Assembly (NCBI RefSeq): GCF_000952155.1
Contig: NZ_JYON01000007.1
Span: forward strand, 62,001-126,000
DNA length: 64,000 bases
DNA from: Aliterella atlantica CENA595
Lineage (GTDB): Bacteria; Cyanobacteriota; Cyanobacteriia; Cyanobacteriales; Chroococcidiopsidaceae
Reading direction: 5' to 3'
A program made the translations under genes and the position numbers. The notes under the pieces were generated by a model. The model searched no databases and was not told the origin of the DNA. It saw nothing but the letters and a program-made list of their open reading frames with translations. Shown here one piece after another: positions 42,160 to 51,810 of this stretch; position 1 is the first letter of the stretch; every line of letters begins with the position of its first letter.

Positions 42160-43845
42160 TTATTTACGTTTTCCTGTAGCTTTTGCCGCTTTTTTTGCCG
42201 CTTTTTCAGCAGCGATCGCCGCAAGTCTTGCTTGCTCTTTTTCTTCTACTATTTTATCTAAATAGTAATGATAGTCCCCCCGATAGATGCGGAATTCTCC
42301 ATCGCGGATTTCAACAATTTTGTTGGCTACTTGAGAAATAAAATAGCGATCGTGAGAAACAATAACTACTGTACCGTCATAGTTTTGAATCGCCTCTTCC
42401 AACATTTCTTTAGCTGGGATATCCAAGTGGTTAGTTGGCTCGTCTAAAATTAAAAAATTAGCTGGCTTGAGTAGCATTTTTGCTAAAGCTAAACGGGCTT
42501 TTTCGCCTCCACTTAAAGCCTCAACTTGCTTGAAGACTGTATCGCCACTAAATAAAAATCTGCCTAATATCGTGCGGACATCTTCATTTTTCCAGTCAGG
42601 TACTTCGTCGTGGATTGTCTCCATGACAGTTTTGTTCAAATCTAATGCTTCAGCCTGATTTTGTTCAAAATAACCAGGGATAACGTTATGTTCTCCTATT
42701 TTAACCGTTCCTTCTGTTGCTGGCTCCAAGCCCATTATCAAGCGCAATAGAGTAGATTTTCCCGCACCGTTAGGACCTAAAAAAGCAATGCGATCGCCGC
42801 GTTCGATTAATAAATTAGCGCCCAAAAATAGCACTTTGTCATCGTAAAGATGAACTAATTCTTCAATTAAAGCTACTTCTCTACCGCTGCGAGGTGAGGG
42901 CGGGAAGCGAAAATGTAAAGTTCTGACGCTAGCAGTTGGCGCTTCTATCCGTTCTACTTTATCTAGTTGTTTTTCGCGGCTTTTTGCTTGGGTGCTGCGC
43001 GTTGCACTAGCGCGGAAGCGATCGACAAACGCTTGTTGTTTTTCTAATTCTTTTTGCTGTCTTTCATAAGCACTAAGTTGAGCTTCTTGGGCTTCGGCTT
43101 TTTGTTGTAAGTAAGCTGAATAATTACCTAAATATGTAGTAGAAACACCGCGCTCGGTTTCGACAATTTGATTGCAAAGACGATCCAAAAATTCACGATC
43201 GTGCGAGACAATTACCATCGGCGTTATCAATTTCTTCAGGTAATTTTCTAACCATTCAATTGTTTCTAAATCTAAATGGTTTGTTGGCTCGTCTAGGAGT
43301 AATAAATCGGGCTTTTGCAGTAAAATTTTGCCTAAACTCATCCGCATTTGCCAGCCACCACTAAAAGCGCTGACTAAGCGATCGCTATCTGCTGGTTCAA
43401 AGCCCATTTCTGGCAAAATTTTGTCAATTTGTGCTTCTAACCCATAACCATTTAAAGCTTCAAATGACCGCTGCAAGCGATCCATTTTGTTAATTAGTTT
43501 ATCTAGCTGTTCTGGAGCGGCGGTTTCCATTGCCCGATGCACGTCATTAAGGGCTTCATGTACTTGATTTGCTTCGCCAAAAGCCCGCCAAAACTCTTCT
43601 TTTACTGTGCGTGTGGGATCTACTTCAAATTCTTGAGTGAGATAGGCTATGTGCAAGCTAGCAGGGCGGATAATTTCGCCGCTAGTTGGTTCTATTTCCC
43701 CAGCAATGATCTTAAGTTGGGTGGATTTACCTGCACCATTAACGCCAACTAAGCCAATGCGATCGCCTGGTTTAACTTCCCAATTGACATCTTTAAGAAC
43801 TTCGCCTGTCGGGTAAATTTTACTAATATGTTCTAGTCGCAGCAT
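42160..43845 (-). CDS. ABC-F family ATPase (ribosome-associated type)
   Basis: 561 residues, two ATPase cassettes and no membrane segments. Walker A VGVNGAGKST and GPNGAGKST; signatures FSGGWQMRMSLGKILL and LSGGEKARLALAKMLL; each followed by LLLDEPTNHLD or LILDEPTNHLD. The charged linker (about 240-300) and a basic C-terminal coil rich in alanine and lysine are typical of Uup/YdiF-like ABC-F proteins, which act on stalled ribosomes. The exact subfamily is not clear. Single-gene unit with 228 AT-rich bases downstream. Confidence 0.9.
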   Translation of the reverse strand: MLRLEHISKIYPTGEVLKDVNWEVKPGDRIGLVGVNGAGKSTQLKIIAGEIEPTSGEIIRPASLHIAYLTQEFEVDPTRTVKEEFWRAFGEANQVHEALNDVHRAMETAAPEQLDKLINKMDRLQRSFEALNGYGLEAQIDKILPEMGFEPADSDRLVSAFSGGWQMRMSLGKILLQKPDLLLLDEPTNHLDLETIEWLENYLKKLITPMVIVSHDREFLDRLCNQIVETERGVSTTYLGNYSAYLQQKAEAQEAQLSAYERQQKELEKQQAFVDRFRASATRSTQAKSREKQLDKVERIEAPTASVRTLHFRFPPSPRSGREVALIEELVHLYDDKVLFLGANLLIERGDRIAFLGPNGAGKSTLLRLIMGLEPATEGTVKIGEHNVIPGYFEQNQAEALDLNKTVMETIHDEVPDWKNEDVRTILGRFLFSGDTVFKQVEALSGGEKARLALAKMLLKPANFLILDEPTNHLDIPAKEMLEEAIQNYDGTVVIVSHDRYFISQVANKIVEIRDGEFRIYRGDYHYYLDKIVEEKEQARLAAIAAEKAAKKAAKATGKRK

Positions 43846-43958
43846 TGGGAGTCCTCAATCTAAAAAAGGCGATCGCTTTTAATCGCCTTAATCTTAACAA
43901 AATTTAAAGAATAATAGTAGGAGTTATGTAATATTGCGATCGCTTTTCTAGCCTAAAT

Positions 43959-44207
43959 TTACTCTGCTAGATAATTTTGTGCAGCCTCTCTAACTTGCTC
44001 TACACTTAAACTAAACACTTGCGCGATTTGCTCTAAAGTCAAACCCAACGCTAATAATCGAGGTACACGCTCTAATTTGCCTTCAAGTTTGGCTTCGATT
44101 ATGCCTTCTAGCCTGCCTTCCTCCTTGGCTTCTCGATAAACTCTTGTCTGTTTTAAATCGCTGAATTCAAACATGGCTTCCATTTCCTCCTGACTCATAG
44201 CAGACAC
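43959..44207 (-). pseudogene. Tandem partial copy of the DUF2887 gene 3' end
   Basis: 82 residues starting at GTG (or the ATG three codons on). It repeats the last third of the neighbouring protein almost residue for residue: EEMEAMFEFSDLKQTRVYRE, EEGRLEGIIEAKLE, RVPRLLALGLTLEQIAQVF. It lacks the nuclease core. A direct duplication with later divergence explains it. It may be a decaying fragment or a small regulatory protein; intact reading of all 82 codons leaves the second possible. Confidence 0.7.
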
Positions 44208-44229
44208 AAGAATACTAATATCATTTGTA

Positions 44230-45030
44230 TTACTGTGTTGCTTGATTCTGGGCAGCCCGTCTAACGTCCTCTACATTCAAACCGAAAGCTTGAGCTATCT
44301 GTTCTACAGTCAAACCCAGAGCTAACAACCGAGGTACAGACTCTAGTTTGCCTTCGATTATGCCTTCGAGTTTACCTTCCTCCTTAGCTTCTTGATAAAC
44401 TTTTGTTTGTTTTAAATCGCTTAACTCAAACATGGCTTCGATCTCCTCCCGACTCATAGTGGGCAATTTGTAGAATAGAATCGTCTCTATCAATTGTACT
44501 AATTGCCTTTGCTGTAGGTCATTAGTTACTTGCTGCCTGACTCTACTAACTAATTCTCTTGCCAGTTCAACTGTGGTAGTTGGTGGAGCGATCGCTAGTT
44601 TAACAATAACAATGCCTATAGATTGGTCAGCACTTGCTTCTAGCCGATCTAGATAAATGCGCCTAACCCGTTCGCTGGCAAAAAACTCTTGATAGTGTTT
44701 GGTATCAGCTATATCTGCATTTTGGTTGGGATACAAAACTACAGCCCGCCAGTTATTTGCTGGTTTATTTTGGCGTAGGTATAAAAATATCTCTGCCAAA
44801 AATCGGGCGTAAAAGTCTCTATCGGGTTGAAACTGAACTTCAACAAAATAAATGGGATTCTCCTCTCCTTGACTAGAAAGAAAAACCCCATCGATGCGAA
44901 AAGCAGTTTGTTTAACTTCTACAGATGAAAACTGATAATTATCAGCTAATTGTGGTGTATTACCAATTATTTCAAAGAAAATTGCTGGAAACTCTTGAAA
45001 AAGGCGATAAAACAGACTGTCTGTTTTCAT
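44230..45030 (-). CDS. DUF2887 / Rpn-family PD-(D/E)xK nuclease-like protein
   Basis: 266 residues. The N-terminal nuclease core shows Asp47 in RIDGVFLS and Glu64, Gln66 in YFVEVQFQPD, the D...ExQ set of Rpn and related transposase-like nucleases. DFYARFLAEIFLYLRQ and WRAVVLYP follow. The last 80 residues are a charged, coiled region (EAKEEGKLEGIIEGKLE) and a helix-turn-helix-like LLALGLTVEQIAQAFGLNVE. The ATG follows the prfA stop without a gap, which suggests co-transcription with prfA. Confidence 0.87.
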   Translation of the reverse strand: MKTDSLFYRLFQEFPAIFFEIIGNTPQLADNYQFSSVEVKQTAFRIDGVFLSSQGEENPIYFVEVQFQPDRDFYARFLAEIFLYLRQNKPANNWRAVVLYPNQNADIADTKHYQEFFASERVRRIYLDRLEASADQSIGIVIVKLAIAPPTTTVELARELVSRVRQQVTNDLQQRQLVQLIETILFYKLPTMSREEIEAMFELSDLKQTKVYQEAKEEGKLEGIIEGKLESVPRLLALGLTVEQIAQAFGLNVEDVRRAAQNQATQ

Positions 45031-46131
45031 TTACACGCCAGCACCAGAAGCCGCTAATTCCGCTAACCTTTCTTGCTGATCTTGCGAGATGCAACATTGA
45101 ATCATCTGGTCTATATCGCCTTCCAACACTGGGTTAAGGGCAAAGTTCTGTCCTAAGCGGTGATCGGTAACGCGGTTATCTTTATAGTTGTAGGTGCGAA
45201 TTTTCTCCGATCGCGAACCCGTACCAACTTGCGATCGCCGCATGGAAGTTACTGCATCTTGCTGTTCGCGCAACTTCATTTCGTACAACTTCGCCCGCAA
45301 AATTTGCATTGCTCGCTCTTTATTTTGCAATTGGCTGCGTTCTTCAGTACAGAAAATCCGAATGCCTGTAGGTTTGTGGTATAAATCTGCGGCGGTTTCT
45401 ACTTTGTTAACGTTTTGCCCGCCTGCACCGCCGGATCTAGCGGTACTCATTTCGATATCTTTGGGATCGATGTGAATTTCCACATCATCAACTTCAGGCA
45501 TTACTGCAACTGTAGCTGTAGAAGTATGCACTCGTCCGCTAGCTTCGGTCAATGGTACGCGCTGCACTCGATGCACGCCAGCTTCAAATTTGAGCTTGCT
45601 GTAAACTTGGTCGCCTTGAATTTCTAATACTGCCTCTTTAAAGCCACCCATTTCGGCTAGAGACTCGCTAACTAGCTTTACTTTCCAGCGTTGTCCTTCA
45701 GCGTAGCGAGAGTACATTCTCACCAAATCTCCTGCCCAAATACTAGCTTCGTCGCCACCAGTTCCAGCGCGAATCTCTAGCATGATGTTTTTATCATCAT
45801 TGGGATCGCGGGGTAGTAACAGGACTTTTAAGCGAATTTCTAATTGCTCTAGCTTGGCTTCTAATTCCTGAACTTCCAAAGCTGCGATTTCTTGCAATTC
45901 AGGGTCGCTAGCTGATTCTTTGTGTACCTGACGAGCGCCGCTTAATTCTTCTTGAGTAGTCTTCCACTCTTCGTAAGTATTTACAACCTCTTCCAAAGAA
46001 GAACGCGCCTTAGCTACCTTTTGCATTTCACCTGGATCGGTGGCAATATCTGGGTCAGCTAGGCGACGATTGAGTTCGTTAAAGGTTTGCTCGACAGATT
46101 TTAGTTTGTTTAGTAAGTAGGTTTCAGCCAT
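45031..46131 (-). CDS. prfA: Peptide chain release factor 1
   Basis: Ends translation at UAA and UAG. 366 residues. Helical domain 1, then the codon-recognition motif within [18 protein letters not shown] (PxT-type tripeptide), the catalytic GGQ in [13 protein letters not shown] and the C-terminal domain. Full length. Downstream of rpmE by 117 bases, at the end of the ribosomal cluster. Start ATG at 46131. Confidence 0.96.
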   Translation of the reverse strand: MAETYLLNKLKSVEQTFNELNRRLADPDIATDPGEMQKVAKARSSLEEVVNTYEEWKTTQEELSGARQVHKESASDPELQEIAALEVQELEAKLEQLEIRLKVLLLPRDPNDDKNIMLEIRAGTGGDEASIWAGDLVRMYSRYAEGQRWKVKLVSESLAEMGGFKEAVLEIQGDQVYSKLKFEAGVHRVQRVPLTEASGRVHTSTATVAVMPEVDDVEIHIDPKDIEMSTARSGGAGGQNVNKVETAADLYHKPTGIRIFCTEERSQLQNKERAMQILRAKLYEMKLREQQDAVTSMRRSQVGTGSRSEKIRTYNYKDNRVTDHRLGQNFALNPVLEGDIDQMIQCCISQDQQERLAELAASGAGV

Positions 46132-46248
46132 AACAAGAGCGATCGCTTTTTTAAAAGTGTAAAGTTAGTCAATATAGCAACGATGGATTTTAGACTTTTA
46201 AAGCAAAAATCCAAAATCCTTTAATAGACGAGCTAGAGACTAACCTGG

Positions 46249-46488
46249 CTACTTTTTATTGTCGTCGGCTGGTTGCTCGGCTTCCATCATGCCGTACTTG
46301 CGTAAGAACCGCTCTACTCGTCCTTCTGTATCGATAATCTTCTGCGTGCCTGTATAGAAGGGGTGATTGCCCGACCATACATCGACGTGCAATTCTGGTT
46401 TGGTAGAGCCAACTGTCATTACAACTTCGCCGTTGCAATAAACTTTTGCTTCTGGATACCACTGGGGATGAATATCTGATTTTGCCAT
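46249..46488 (-). CDS. rpmE: 50S ribosomal protein L31
   Basis: 79 residues. Beginning MAKSDIHPQWYPEAKVYCNG and EVVMTVGSTKPELHVDVWSG, then HPFYTGTQKIIDTEGRVERF, all typical of L31. Only one cysteine (Cys18) is present, so it is the type without the four-cysteine zinc site. Forms part of the central protuberance bridge between subunits. Lies 26 bases after rpsI. Confidence 0.95.
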   Translation of the reverse strand: MAKSDIHPQWYPEAKVYCNGEVVMTVGSTKPELHVDVWSGNHPFYTGTQKIIDTEGRVERFLRKYGMMEAEQPADDNKK

Positions 46489-46514
46489 TTTGCTTATATC
46501 TCTCTATATCTATA

Positions 46515-46931
46515 TTAACGTTTCGAGAACTGAGGAGCTTTACGAGCTTTGTGCAGACCGTATTTCTTGCGTTCTTTGGCTCTAGGATCGCGCGTTAGGT
46601 AGCCTTCTTTTTTCAATGGCGAACGATTCTCAGGATCGAGTTGACATAAAGCGCGAGCAACTCCTAAGCGAATGGAGTCCGATTGTCCTGTCAAACCGCC
46701 ACCATGAGCGTTTACTAAAATGTCGTATTCGCCTTCTAAGCCTAATGTTTCTAGGGGCGCTTTGGCGGTAGAAAGGTAGTTGGCGTTGAACTGAAAGTAC
46801 AAGTCGCCAGGTTTGTCGTTGACTATCATCTGACCGCTACCTGGTACTAAACGGACTCTAGCTACAGATGATTTGCGGCGACCTGTACCTTGATACATAG
46901 CGCGACCGCTGTTTGTTTCTACTGCTTGCAT
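46515..46931 (-). CDS. rpsI: 30S ribosomal protein S9
   Basis: 138 residues. Conserved [19 protein letters not shown] at the start, [20 protein letters not shown] in the middle and the C-terminal tail [13 protein letters not shown], whose last arginine reaches the P-site tRNA. Overlaps the rplM stop by one base (coordinate 46931). The rplM-rpsI pair is universal. Confidence 0.97.
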   Translation of the reverse strand: MQAVETNSGRAMYQGTGRRKSSVARVRLVPGSGQMIVNDKPGDLYFQFNANYLSTAKAPLETLGLEGEYDILVNAHGGGLTGQSDSIRLGVARALCQLDPENRSPLKKEGYLTRDPRAKERKKYGLHKARKAPQFSKR

Positions 46932-47386
46932 TAGTTAGTTGCTCCTGGAATTGTTTGAATTTTTAGCTCTTGAGGTTGTTGGGCGCTATGGGGATGGTCG
47001 CCACCAGCATAAACTTTTAACTTGGTAAATAGTTGCTTGCCTAAGCTATTTTTGGGCAGCATTCCCTTGACTGCGTGTTCGACAATCCTCTCTGGAAGCC
47101 GATCTTGGAGTTTGGCAAAAGTCTCTGTTTTCATTCCGCCTGGTCGCCCTGAATGGCGGCGGTAGAGTTTCTGCGTGCGCTTTTTGCCTGTAACTACTAC
47201 TTTTTCGGCATTAACTACAATCACAAAATCGCCTGTATCCATGTGGGGCGTAAATTCTGGTTTGTTTTTGCCGCGTAAAACATTAGCAATTTCGCTGGCT
47301 AATCGACCGAGACGCTGATCGGCTGCATCTACTATGTACCAATCGCGCTCGATTGATGTTTGGGTTGGGAGGTAAGATTTTTCCAT
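46931..47386 (-). CDS. rplM: 50S ribosomal protein L13
   Basis: 151 residues, full length. [49 protein letters not shown] and [20 protein letters not shown] are family motifs. Early-assembling large-subunit protein. Lies 36 bases downstream of truA in the long minus-strand cluster. Confidence 0.97.
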   Translation of the reverse strand: MEKSYLPTQTSIERDWYIVDAADQRLGRLASEIANVLRGKNKPEFTPHMDTGDFVIVVNAEKVVVTGKKRTQKLYRRHSGRPGGMKTETFAKLQDRLPERIVEHAVKGMLPKNSLGKQLFTKLKVYAGGDHPHSAQQPQELKIQTIPGATN

Positions 47387-47422
47387 GAGGTTTATTGTGT
47401 CGTGTAAAAATTTATAAGTATT

Positions 47423-48277
47423 TCATCGTACTACATACATTTGCTGACCGGGCGATAATACAGGCTTAGGCATAGTGTCGTACCAAACTTCCGGCGAAAA
47501 GGGGAAATCTGTGTATCCGACTCTAAGTAAGCATAAACCTTGGGCGGGTGCAGCGTGCTTTACTTCTTCGCGGCGTTCTTGTTGCCATAATTTAGTAAAG
47601 TTTTCTAGCGATCGCTCTTTCGCACCTACTTGTACTAACAACCCTACCAAGAGCCGTACCATGCCATACAAAAATCCATTTGCCTGAATTTCGATATGGA
47701 TAAAGTCATCTTGGCGGTGACACTCAACTGCTTGCACGTCTACCCAAGAATGCGATCGCTTTGAGCCTGCCCGATGAAAGGCTGCTAGGTGATGATTTCC
47801 CAGCAACGGTTGCAGTGCCGCACGAATTAGCAATTCATCTAGGGGTGCATGATAATAATGCCAACAAAACGGGCTAACAAACAAGTTTGGTCTAGTATCG
47901 GTATATAAGGTATAGCGATACCGCCGCCATTTGGCACTAAAACGAGCGTGCCAGCGATCGCTAACCGCCGCTGATGCTCGAATTAAAACATCGTTAGGCA
48001 AGTAGCTATTTAGCACCGCCGCCCAACGTTGGGGCGGGATTGGACTAACTACATCAAAATGAGCAACTTGGGCAGCGGCGTGGACTCCACTATCTGTTCT
48101 TCCTGCGCCGTGTAAGGTAACTTTCTGCCCTGCAATTTGCAATATCGCTTGCTCGATTTCTGCTTGCACCGAACGCTGCTGTAGTTGCCGTTGCCAGCCA
48201 TGAAAATGAGTGCCTATGTATTGAATTACTAAGGCTACTCGCTGTTTTGGTGGTTCAACTTCTTGTGAGGCAACCAT
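47423..48277 (-). CDS. truA: tRNA pseudouridine(38-40) synthase
   Basis: 284 residues. Converts uridines 38, 39 and 40 of the anticodon arm to pseudouridine. Catalytic aspartate in LHGAGRTDSGVHAAAQVAHF; further motifs IQYIGTHFHGWQRQ, RFSAKWRRYRYTLY and ANGFLYGMVRLLVGLLVQVG. Between rplQ and rplM, the normal cyanobacterial and plastid-like order. Confidence 0.95.
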   Translation of the reverse strand: MVASQEVEPPKQRVALVIQYIGTHFHGWQRQLQQRSVQAEIEQAILQIAGQKVTLHGAGRTDSGVHAAAQVAHFDVVSPIPPQRWAAVLNSYLPNDVLIRASAAVSDRWHARFSAKWRRYRYTLYTDTRPNLFVSPFCWHYYHAPLDELLIRAALQPLLGNHHLAAFHRAGSKRSHSWVDVQAVECHRQDDFIHIEIQANGFLYGMVRLLVGLLVQVGAKERSLENFTKLWQQERREEVKHAAPAQGLCLLRVGYTDFPFSPEVWYDTMPKPVLSPGQQMYVVR

Positions 48278-48289
48278 GCAATTAAATGA

Positions 48290-48640
48290 CTACACTAGCT
48301 CAATAATTGCCATTTCCGCATTGTCTCCCCGACGCGGTACGGTCTGGAAGATGCGCGTATAACCGCCAGCACGACTACCATAACGACTAGGTGCTTGCTC
48401 GAATAAAGCATGAACTAGCTGTTTGTCGTAGATAAATCCCATTGCTTGACGGCGGGCTGCCAAAGAGCCATCTTTGGCTAAGGTAATCATTTTTTCGGCT
48501 TCTTGGCGCACTACTTTAGCTCTAACTTTGGTGGTAGTAATCCGCCCGTGACGAATTAATTCTGTAGTGAGAGCGCGTAAAAGAGCGCGACGCTGATCGG
48601 CAGGTTTACCTAGTTTTTGAACGCTGTTACGATGACGCAT
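48290..48640 (-). CDS. rplQ: 50S ribosomal protein L17
   Basis: 116 residues. Starts [20 protein letters not shown] and contains [20 protein letters not shown] [20 protein letters not shown]; ends [14 protein letters not shown]. Located near the exit tunnel. Follows rpoA by 38 bases. Confidence 0.97.
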   Translation of the reverse strand: MRHRNSVQKLGKPADQRRALLRALTTELIRHGRITTTKVRAKVVRQEAEKMITLAKDGSLAARRQAMGFIYDKQLVHALFEQAPSRYGSRAGGYTRIFQTVPRRGDNAEMAIIELV

Positions 48641-48678
48641 AAAAGTAAAATGGTAAGGTTATAGCTGGCAATTTCTCA

Positions 48679-49626
48679 CTAGCTAGGTTTTGCTGATTTC
48701 TCGTGAGGCAAAGTAATTCCCAAGCGCACTTGCAAGGCTTCTATTACTTCTTCGGCTGACTTTTGCCCAAAGTTTTTGATTTCTAGCAAATCTTCTTGGG
48801 TATAGTCCAATAAGTCTGCTACTGAGTTTACTTGCGCCCGTTTGAGACAGTTGTAAGCTCGAACCGATAGTTGCAGTTCTTCAATGGGAATTTGGCTAGT
48901 CGGATCGTCATCTGTAGGCAATTCATCTTTCATTGCCTCTAGAGAAATATCTTTGAGGGGATTAAATAATTCCACCAAAATACTAGCGGCAGCAGAAAGG
49001 GCTTCTTGGGGGTTAACGCTGCCGTTCGTCCAAATTTCTAGAATCAGCCGATCTTTTTGGGTTGAGCCATCTACACGCGCATCCTCAACGCTGTAGTTGA
49101 CTTTCTGTACTGGCATAAATACGGCATCGATTTGGAGAAAGTCTAAAGATGTTGCTTCATCTCTGCCCCGTTCGACTGTACGATAGCCTTTACCTCGGTC
49201 GATGCGAAATTCCATCTCTAGTTTTGCGCCCTCTGCCAAGGTGGCTACATACTGAGTAGGTTCGACGATTTCCACTTCTGAAGGTAAGTCGAAGTGAGCG
49301 GCTGTGACTGTTGTTGGACCTGTAACTAGCAATCGCCCAATTTGCGGCTGGGAGGAATAGCTCTTGAGAACGATTTCTTTCATTCTCATCAGGATCTCTA
49401 ATACGTCTTCGCGCACTCCAGGGATTGTGGCAAACTCGTGATTAACACCAGCAATCCGAACTGCTGTAATTGCAGTACCCTCTAAATTAGATAGTAAAAT
49501 TCGTCTTAGAGCGTTACCCAACGTAGTGCCTTGACCGCGATCGAGAGGCTCCAGGACAAATTTACTATAAAGACTCCGATTTTCCTGTGTATTAGACTCG
49601 ATACATTCAATTTGATATTGCGCCAC
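48679..49626 (-). CDS. rpoA: RNA polymerase subunit alpha
   Basis: 315 residues. The N-terminal domain (about 1-230) for dimerisation and core assembly includes LEPLDRGQGTTLGNALRRIL and VNPQEALSAAASILVELFNPL. A linker, then the C-terminal DNA- and activator-binding domain (SVRAYNCLKRAQVNSVADLL, DLLEIKNFGQKSAEEVIEAL). rpsD, which lies next to rpoA in many bacteria, is absent here. A 163-base gap with a hairpin precedes it. Confidence 0.97.
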   Translation of the reverse strand: MAQYQIECIESNTQENRSLYSKFVLEPLDRGQGTTLGNALRRILLSNLEGTAITAVRIAGVNHEFATIPGVREDVLEILMRMKEIVLKSYSSQPQIGRLLVTGPTTVTAAHFDLPSEVEIVEPTQYVATLAEGAKLEMEFRIDRGKGYRTVERGRDEATSLDFLQIDAVFMPVQKVNYSVEDARVDGSTQKDRLILEIWTNGSVNPQEALSAAASILVELFNPLKDISLEAMKDELPTDDDPTSQIPIEELQLSVRAYNCLKRAQVNSVADLLDYTQEDLLEIKNFGQKSAEEVIEALQVRLGITLPHEKSAKPS

Positions 49627-49750
49627 GGAGTAACCTCCCTAATTGTTAGCTGCCACGATGGGGCTAGTTGATTGCCTTTATTAACGGACAAATCTACCCT
49701 GGCGATAAATGTTAAACATTCTCCGGTAGGGCAGTTTTTAGCTTTGCAAA

Positions 49751-49776
49751 GGACAAGCTGACATCTTCAGTTGTCC
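49751..49776. other. Hairpin in the rpsK-rpoA gap
   Basis: GGACAA (49751-49756) pairs with TTGTCC (49771-49776), extended inward by CTGA / TCAG across one bulge. It lies in the longest spacer inside the cluster, 13 bases after the rpsK stop. It may be a processing or attenuation site. Confidence 0.45.
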
Positions 49777-49789
49777 GCAATGAATTTAT

Positions 49790-50185
49790 CTAGACTCGAC
49801 GGCGCTTGGGTGGACGGCAGCCGTTGTGAGGAATGGGCGTAATATCGCGGATCAAGGTAATTTCTAGTCCCGCGCCTTGCAATGCTCTAATTGCTGTTTC
49901 TCGACCCGAACCAGGACCGCTGACCATGACTTCTATTTGTCTCATACCTTGGTCTACGGCTCTACGCGCAGCGCTTTCTGCGGCTGTTTGGGCTGCAAAA
50001 GGCGTACCTTTTTTCGCACCTTTAAAGCCGCTAGAACCCGCAGATGCCCAAGAAATTGCATCGCCGTTTTGGTCGGTGATGGTAACAATGCTGTTGTTGA
50101 AAGTGGACTGGATGTAAGCAATGCCGTTGGGTACGTTGCGCTTTTGCTTCTTCGCACCAGATTTTTTTGTTGTTTGTCGCGCCAT
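49790..50185 (-). CDS. rpsK: 30S ribosomal protein S11
   Basis: 131 residues. [58 protein letters not shown] and the end [18 protein letters not shown] are diagnostic. Part of the platform near the Shine-Dalgarno helix. Thirty bases after rpsM. Confidence 0.98.
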   Translation of the reverse strand: MARQTTKKSGAKKQKRNVPNGIAYIQSTFNNSIVTITDQNGDAISWASAGSSGFKGAKKGTPFAAQTAAESAARRAVDQGMRQIEVMVSGPGSGRETAIRALQGAGLEITLIRDITPIPHNGCRPPKRRRV

Positions 50186-50215
50186 ATCAGTCTACATCTA
50201 ATAATTGCTAAAAAT

Positions 50216-50599
50216 TTACTTGCCGCTGGGTGCTTTCTTCTTACCAGCTACGGTCTGTCTTCTACCGCGACGAGTTCTGGCGTTGGTACGAGTGCGCTGT
50301 CCGCGTACTGGTAAGCCCATGCGGTGGCGACGACCTCTATACGTACCAATGTCAATTAAGCGCTTGATGGACATTGATTCCAAGCGCCTTAAGTCTCCTT
50401 CTACTTGATAGGTACTTTCGATCGCACCCCGTAAGGCTGTAACTTCGGCATCGCTCAAATCTTTAATACGGGTGTCTGGGTTTACACCTGTTGCTGCTAG
50501 AATGTCATGCGATCTAGATAAGCCAATTCCATATATATAAGTAAGACCAATCTCTACCCGCTTGTCGCGGGGAAGGTCTACGCCAGAAATACGTGCCAC
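50216..50599 (-). CDS. rpsM: 30S ribosomal protein S13
   Basis: 127 residues. [60 protein letters not shown] and [18 protein letters not shown] are typical; the basic tail contacts P-site tRNA. Between rpmJ and rpsK. Confidence 0.98.
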   Translation of the reverse strand: MARISGVDLPRDKRVEIGLTYIYGIGLSRSHDILAATGVNPDTRIKDLSDAEVTALRGAIESTYQVEGDLRRLESMSIKRLIDIGTYRGRRHRMGLPVRGQRTRTNARTRRGRRQTVAGKKKAPSGK

Positions 50600-50671
50600 G
50601 CTTTTTTCTCCCTAACTTGGCGTTGTTAAAACAATTGCACTAGCTAATTTTTCTTTTATGAAGTTGTTAAT

Positions 50672-50785
50672 CTAACCTTGCCTTTGCTTGTGTTTTGGGT
50701 TAGAACATATAACCATAACCCGACCGCGACGGCGGATGATGCTACATTTTTCACAGATTCGGCGGACGGAAGCTCTAACTTTCAT
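50672..50785 (-). CDS. rpmJ: 50S ribosomal protein L36
   Basis: 37 residues: [20 protein letters not shown], then [17 protein letters not shown]. Cys11, Cys14, Cys27 and His32 make the zinc site of the C+ form. Expected place between infA and rpsM. Confidence 0.97.
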   Translation of the reverse strand: MKVRASVRRICEKCSIIRRRGRVMVICSNPKHKQRQG

Positions 50786-50876
50786 TGCTGTTGCTTTATT
50801 ACAAACTCTGTACTATACCATTTCTTGCGCTTATTTGCAAGACTATTGTCAGCTATTGGCTGGTCAGCCCCAATTG

Positions 50877-51101
50877 CTATTTTTTCCGCAGACGATAAGT
50901 GATTCTGCCTTTGGTTAAGTCGTAGGGCGTTAATTCTACTTTGACGCGATCGCCAGGTAATATTTTGATATAATTGCGGCGAATCTTCCCAGAAATATGA
51001 GCTAAAACATCAAAGCCGTTGTCAAGGGCTACGCGAAACATGGCATTAGGTAAGGAATCAGTTACCGTACCTTCCATTTCAATCAAATCTTGTTTAGACA
51101 A
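50877..51101 (-). CDS. infA: Translation initiation factor IF-1
   Basis: 74 residues, one OB fold. [40 protein letters not shown] and [20 protein letters not shown] are the standard segments. Blocks the A site during initiation. Between adk and rpmJ, with 154 bases upstream and 91 downstream. Confidence 0.97.
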   Translation of the reverse strand: MSKQDLIEMEGTVTDSLPNAMFRVALDNGFDVLAHISGKIRRNYIKILPGDRVKVELTPYDLTKGRITYRLRKK

Positions 51102-51255
51102 TTGGTATTTTCCTCAACTCTACAAGCAGCTAATCGTGCCTGGTTATCATACAGCAAGAAGGCGTAAAACAAATCAACCTATAATTAATATATCTTATCG
51201 ACCAAAAGGTTGAAATTTAAGATATAAAACTATCGCTCCAGGCAACGAGTAAAGA

Positions 51256-51810
51256 TTAGCTAGCTACAACTTTTTGTAATGCGGCGTTGACTTCTTCTAG
51301 GGACTGGTTGCCATTGATAAAGACAAGCTGTTGGCGATCGCCGTAATAGCCAATTAAAGGTGTAGTATCTCCCCGATATACTTCCAAGCGGCGACGAATG
51401 ACTTCTTCATTATCATCGCTACGTCCGCGACTTAATAGCCGAGTCATCAATACATCGTCGGGTACGTCTAAGTTGACAACCCGCACGTTGTGGTGCTGGA
51501 GTTTTTGCAACAAACTATCCAAAAACTCAGCTTGGCTCACAGTACGCGGAAAACCATCAAGAATCCAGCCAGCTTGGGTATCTCTTTGGTTGAGACGTTC
51601 CTCAACTAAGTCTTGTACTAATTGGTCGGGGACGAGTTCGCCTCTATCCATGTAGCCTTGAGCTTTGATGCCTAGAGGCGACCTAGCACTCAAGGCTTGG
51701 CGTAAAATATCACCTGTGGAAATATGGGGGATATGACAACTTTTGGCTAAAGCCTGGGCTTGCGTGCCTTTACCTGCTCCTGGTGGTCCCAAGAAGATCA
51801 ATCGCGTCAC
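51256..51810 (-). CDS. adk: Adenylate kinase
   Basis: Balances ATP, ADP and AMP. 184 residues, the short type without the long zinc-bearing lid. P-loop [43 protein letters not shown] and the short lid [22 protein letters not shown] start shared by one base with the secY stop (TAGTG), so coupled to secY, as in many bacteria. Confidence 0.96.
   Translation of the reverse strand: MTRLIFLGPPGAGKGTQAQALAKSCHIPHISTGDILRQALSARSPLGIKAQGYMDRGELVPDQLVQDLVEERLNQRDTQAGWILDGFPRTVSQAEFLDSLLQKLQHHNVRVVNLDVPDDVLMTRLLSRGRSDDNEEVIRRRLEVYRGDTTPLIGYYGDRQQLVFINGNQSLEEVNAALQKVVAS

Noticed and set aside
44230..45030. Insertion sequence transposase
   Set aside because: DUF2887/Rpn proteins are sometimes labelled transposases, but no terminal inverted repeats or target duplication flank this gene.
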